Below are positions 60,874 to 64,000 of a stretch of DNA of 64,000 bases, piece after piece. A model generated the notes under the pieces. That model did not search any database. It saw only the letters and a program-made list of their open reading frames with translations, and had not been told where the DNA came from. The DNA is from Flavobacterium rakeshii (lineage in GTDB: Bacteria > Bacteroidota > Bacteroidia > Flavobacteriales > Flavobacteriaceae), in NCBI RefSeq assembly GCF_009741375.1, contig NZ_WOWP01000021.1, positions 1 to 64,000 on the forward strand, given 5' to 3'. A program made the translations under genes and the position numbers. Position 1 is the stretch's first letter, and each line of letters opens with the position of its first letter.

Positions 60874-61326
60874 TTAACTTACTATTTTTATAAATCCCTG
60901 TGTAATCCTTTTTAGTTTTACATCATAGTGCCTTGCCAAAACCCACTTGCCTTTTGTAAAAATAAAAGCAGACCAACATTCTATATTTATTCTTTTGGGC
61001 ATATGCTTTGCATCGGGCAGTTTATAGTTGTATACAAACTCTAAAATATCGCCTTCCTTTGGCTCATAGTCAAAATCAAAACAATAATCATTGTTGAGGA
61101 TATCCAATAAATATTCTGCAGATAATTCTCCTATGGTATGTGAAACACCTCTATACTGGGAAAATTCCATTGAATATAAGTCGCACTTACCCAAGTATCC
61201 TGATAAAGTCCATATATATTCGGTTTCGAGATATGCCTCTTCAAAAATAAGTTTCTGCTCTTTAGTTACTCTGTGATATGTTACAGAGGTTGAATTCACG
61301 TTCCTTTCAACAAATTGTATTTCCAT
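60874..61326 (-). CDS. Hypothetical protein, paralogue of the downstream gene
   Basis: This 150-residue protein is homologous over its full length to the one at 60368-60811. It keeps LSAEYLLDILNNDYCFDFDY and YDVKLKRITQGFIK, but differs in the middle (MEFSQYRGVSHTIGE) and in its Cys content. No signal peptide or membrane helix is present. It starts six bases after the end of yaaA, so the three genes may be co-transcribed. Confidence 0.7.
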   Translation of the reverse strand: MEIQFVERNVNSTSVTYHRVTKEQKLIFEEAYLETEYIWTLSGYLGKCDLYSMEFSQYRGVSHTIGELSAEYLLDILNNDYCFDFDYEPKEGDILEFVYNYKLPDAKHMPKRINIECWSAFIFTKGKWVLARHYDVKLKRITQGFIKIVS

Positions 61327-61332
61327 AAGGAA

Positions 61333-62091
61333 TTACCTTGTAAACACCAGCTTATTTCCTTTAGATAGGCTGGCATCAAACTTATAACCTTCGTAGTCAA
61401 AACCTTTAAGTCCGTTTAGGGATCTAACGTTATTGTCTATTATATAGCGCACCATCATCCCCCTAGCCTTTTTGGCAAAAAAGCTTATCATTTTTAGTTT
61501 ACCGTCTTTATAGTCCTTAAACTCCGGAGTGATTACAGGTACTTTAAGCGCTTTAGTATCTACAGCATCAAAGTATTCTTTACTTGCCAGGTTAATAAAC
61601 AATTCGTCGTCTTTAAGCTCATCGTTTAAAGCTTGGGTAATTGTCTTTTTCCAAAACTCATATAGGTTTTTACTTCCTTCAACAGGCATTTGGGTACCCA
61701 TTTCAAGTCGGTAAGGCTGTATCAGGTCAAGCGGTTTTAAAAGTCCGTACAGTCCTGATAATATCCTTAAACTATCCTGAAGCTTATCCAGCTTTGCGGT
61801 AGGGATAGTATAGGCATCAAGCCCTGTGTATACATCTCCGTTAAAAGCATACACGGCAGGTCTTGCATTTTTTGTGGTAAAGGGCGTGTGCCAGTCCTGA
61901 TTGCGTTGCCAGTTCAAATCGGCAAGCTTTTTACTTATACTCATCAGCTTACCAAGTTCATCTGGCGACTTTTCTTTTAAGGTACTATGTATCAACTCAC
62001 TTTGTGATAAAAAAGAAGAGTCTGAATGTTTCCTTGTAGGAAGTTTTGTATCAAAATCCAGCGATTTTGCGGGAGATATAACTATTTTCAT
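61333..62091 (-). CDS. yaaA: Peroxide stress protein YaaA
   Basis: YaaA-family proteins bind DNA and, in E. coli, limit free intracellular iron during peroxide stress. The 252-residue protein has MKIVISPAKSLDFDTKLPTR at its start, YAFNGDVYTGLDAYTIP, LSGLYGLLKPLDLIQPYRLE and the C-terminal SFFAKKARGMMVRYI. Its -7 box (TAACTTTG read on the minus strand) is at 62111-62118. Confidence 0.93.
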   Translation of the reverse strand: MKIVISPAKSLDFDTKLPTRKHSDSSFLSQSELIHSTLKEKSPDELGKLMSISKKLADLNWQRNQDWHTPFTTKNARPAVYAFNGDVYTGLDAYTIPTAKLDKLQDSLRILSGLYGLLKPLDLIQPYRLEMGTQMPVEGSKNLYEFWKKTITQALNDELKDDELFINLASKEYFDAVDTKALKVPVITPEFKDYKDGKLKMISFFAKKARGMMVRYIIDNNVRSLNGLKGFDYEGYKFDASLSKGNKLVFTR

Positions 62092-62110
62092 ATACTAATT
62101 TGTTATGTTT

Positions 62111-62118
62111 CAAAGTTA
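62111..62118 (-). promoter_or_regulatory. -7 box of yaaA
   Basis: CAAAGTTA on the plus strand reads TAACTTTG on the minus strand, matching TAnnTTTG, 20 bases before the start codon. Confidence 0.5.
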
Positions 62119-62205
62119 GTAATTGTAACATTATCAGCAAAACATATACATATAACCAAACGAGGAGTTTAATACTCCGCCAAACCATTAACCAACTAAA
62201 ATAAA

Positions 62206-63111
62206 ATGACAGACTACATTATAAGGACAGAGCACCTTACTTTTCATTATTCCAAAAACAGAAAAGCTCTCGACAATGTTTCTCTAAACATTCCAAAAGG
62301 TTCCATTTATGGCTTTTTAGGTCCAAACGGAGCTGGAAAATCAACCACCATGCGCCTGCTTACGGGCATACTGCCGCAACAGGACAAATCTATTTATCTT
62401 TTTAACCAGCCGTTAAACGAGCAGCTGCCTAAAGCTTTTGACCGCGTTGGGTCGCTCGTGGAAAGTCCGGCACTATACCTGCACCTTAGCGGATATGATA
62501 ACCTAAAGTACATAGCAAAGCTACGTAATGTTCCCGAAAGCAGAATTAACGAAGTATTGGAGCTGGTAGACCTGCAAAGGGATGCCAAAAGAAAGGCTAA
62601 GGCTTACTCACTTGGTATGAAACAACGTTTGGCAATTGCAATGGCTTTACTGGATGAACCGGAACTTTTATTACTGGACGAGCCTGTAAACGGACTGGAC
62701 CCTAATGGTATTCAGGATATACGAAAACTACTGGTAAGGCTAAATAAGGAAAAAGGGGTTACTATTTTCGTATCAAGCCACCTGCTTGCTGAAATTGAGA
62801 AAATGTGTACTCATGTAGGGATTATCAGTAAAGGGAAAATTCAGTTTGAGGGTACTATGGAAGAACTTTCCAAAAAATCAGGGCTGTGTAAAATACGCAT
62901 CACAGTTAAAGATGCACAACGCTGGTATGATGAACTGGCTAAGGAAAACCCTACCGTAGAAATGGAGAGTACCACACAGTTTTCCCTTGAGCTTCAAAAC
63001 CGCGAGGAGATTCCGGCATTTACAAAAGAGCTTGTAAATAAAGGTGCCGAGATTTATGAGATTAAAATCCTTGACGGCCTTGAAGAATGGTTCATGGCAC
63101 TTGTAAACTAA
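62206..63111 (+). CDS. ABC transporter ATP-binding protein (BcrA/lantibiotic-immunity type)
   Basis: The 301-residue ATPase has Walker A GFLGPNGAGKSTTMRLLTGI, the signature KAYSLGMKQRLAIAMALLDE (LSGGQ variant YSLGM, usual in this subfamily), Walker B LLLLDEPVNGLDPNGI and the H-loop FVSSHLLAEI. The C-terminal 80 residues match the extension of BcrA/NatA-type ATPases. It is coupled with the permease gene 30 bases downstream. A small inverted repeat GGAGT/ACTCC lies before it, at 62163-62177. Confidence 0.92.
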   Translation: MTDYIIRTEHLTFHYSKNRKALDNVSLNIPKGSIYGFLGPNGAGKSTTMRLLTGILPQQDKSIYLFNQPLNEQLPKAFDRVGSLVESPALYLHLSGYDNLKYIAKLRNVPESRINEVLELVDLQRDAKRKAKAYSLGMKQRLAIAMALLDEPELLLLDEPVNGLDPNGIQDIRKLLVRLNKEKGVTIFVSSHLLAEIEKMCTHVGIISKGKIQFEGTMEELSKKSGLCKIRITVKDAQRWYDELAKENPTVEMESTTQFSLELQNREEIPAFTKELVNKGAEIYEIKILDGLEEWFMALVN

Positions 63112-63141
63112 TTATAACCTTACCAACACATATATATAATA

Positions 63142-64000
63142 ATGCAAAATTTTATAACTGCCCTAAAGGCAGAACACCTAAAGAAAAAAGGAACCGGTAT
63201 ATATATACTGTCTATTATATTGGGAGTCATCTCTCCCTTTATCATGTTATTAGTTGAATATTTTCAAAGCCGACCTAAATTTGGAGGGCTACCTTACAAT
63301 TATTATTTAGCTTTTATTGAAAGTTGCCTTGAACCCTTTACTGTATTTTTTTTCCCATTACTTATAATAATAACCGTTAGCCGTATTACCCAGCTTGATC
63401 ATAAAAACGGAGGTTGGCAGCTCATGGAGACTCAGCCTGTAAACAAACTCTCCATATACTTTTCAAAATTTGCAGTCATTATAATTTCAATGCTTATTGC
63501 AATAGTTAGCCTGGTAGTTTCGGGGTATTTATTTGCCTGGATACTATCGTTACTAATTGATATGCCTGAACAGGCAACTACAGGTTTTGCCTTTACAGAG
63601 CTATTATTACTTGTAACACGTATTTTCCTTGCCGGCTTAATTTTAGTTGCATTTCAATACATTATATCGGTAATAATAAGCAGTTTTATATGGTCTGTTC
63701 TTGTTGGCTTCTTCCTTTTACTTGCCTTTATTTTTCTTAAAGCATATAATATTACCCCTGATTGGTACCCGTTAGAGCCTTTAAGTAAAATTTCAGCCTA
63801 TCCGAAAGGCAGTAACTTAGGCTATTGGATTACCTATTCTGAAACAGCAAGTTTCCTTTTAACTATTATTCTACTTTATATTGGGTTTAACTGGTACAGG
63901 CATAAAGGAATAAAATCAGCTTTTTTAGGAAACGGAAAAAGAATAGCCGGACTTGTAGCTATCCTTATTATCGTCGGGGGATTATTAAGTTATGTTTTAT
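63142..64000 (+). CDS. ABC-2 type permease, truncated by the window end
   Basis: The open frame from ATG 63142 continues past position 64000 (286 codons seen). The protein opens MQNFITALKAEHLKKKGTGI and shows at least six membrane helices (for example YILSIILGVISPFIMLLVEY and TVFFFPLLIIITVSRI). The arrangement resembles permeases of lantibiotic-immunity or bacitracin exporters. It is the membrane partner of the ATPase at 62206-63111. Confidence 0.88.
   Translation, partial: MQNFITALKAEHLKKKGTGIYILSIILGVISPFIMLLVEYFQSRPKFGGLPYNYYLAFIESCLEPFTVFFFPLLIIITVSRITQLDHKNGGWQLMETQPVNKLSIYFSKFAVIIISMLIAIVSLVVSGYLFAWILSLLIDMPEQATTGFAFTELLLLVTRIFLAGLILVAFQYIISVIISSFIWSVLVGFFLLLAFIFLKAYNITPDWYPLEPLSKISAYPKGSNLGYWITYSETASFLLTIILLYIGFNWYRHKGIKSAFLGNGKRIAGLVAILIIVGGLLSYVL

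Noticed and set aside
62163..62177. GGAGT-TTAAT-ACTCC inverted repeat before the ABC ATPase as an operator
   Set aside because: The arms are only five bases long in a single copy. This is too weak to claim a binding site.

Overview
The window comes from a member of the Bacteroidota, most likely Flavobacteriaceae and close to Flavobacterium. The AT-rich DNA, the promoters of the form TTG-N19/20-TAnnTTTG, the near absence of Shine-Dalgarno sequences, the families DUF4252, DUF6526 and YceI, the split transketolase, and a zeaxanthin-type carotenoid operon all agree with this. It reads as ordinary chromosome. I see no integrase, transposase, prophage or CRISPR array. The left edge carries a promoter of rRNA-operon type firing leftwards out of the window.

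Layout. 1-5300: two hypothetical genes, a GC-rich structured repeat, a trehalase resembling fungal neutral trehalases, a lipoprotein and a His-rich membrane protein. 5350-8760: the translation operon thrS-infC-rpmI-rplT, with a non-AUG start for infC. 8797-17016: a zincin-like protein, an asparagine synthetase B-like exported protein, dnaB with 11-bp iterons upstream, accA, a DMT exporter, an LptF/G permease and tgt. 17294-19370: a probable gene remnant and the two transketolase subunits. 19508-22458: an FKBP-like lipoprotein, an S4 protein, a phosphoribosyltransferase, aroK, two identical tRNA-Lys and one tRNA-Leu. 22560-31541: small accessory and stress genes (AlkB, DUF1801, GNAT, AraC with a TetX-like flavin monooxygenase, KatG, nitronate monooxygenase). 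31760-33747: a PI-PLC-fold protein lacking expected catalytic residues and a lipoprotein gene interrupted at a poly-T tract.

34109-48265 is the most interesting part. A MerR/B12-binding regulator of CarH/LitR type (AdoCbl motifs W-x9-EH and ExHxxG) lies directly upstream of crtI-crtB-crtZ and downstream of a duplicated, evenly spaced operator-like element. About 4.2 kb beyond the operon is a complete vitamin B12 acquisition locus: a cobalamin riboswitch, a BtuB-like receptor, a BtuG-like surface beta-propeller, and a divergent BtuF-BtuC-BtuD ABC importer. Between them are an ECF sigma operon with three DUF4252 proteins and an S41 peptidase. The likely reading is that B12 uptake supplies the chromophore of the light-responsive regulator that controls carotenoids.

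48367-64000: small hypothetical and disordered proteins, a second copy of a palindromic repeat, YceI, cell-wall amidase and other housekeeping genes, an M48 protease, a TetR-controlled tripartite EmrAB-TolC-like efflux operon with two matching operators, a pair of paralogous unknown genes, yaaA, and an ABC-2 transporter whose permease runs off the right edge.
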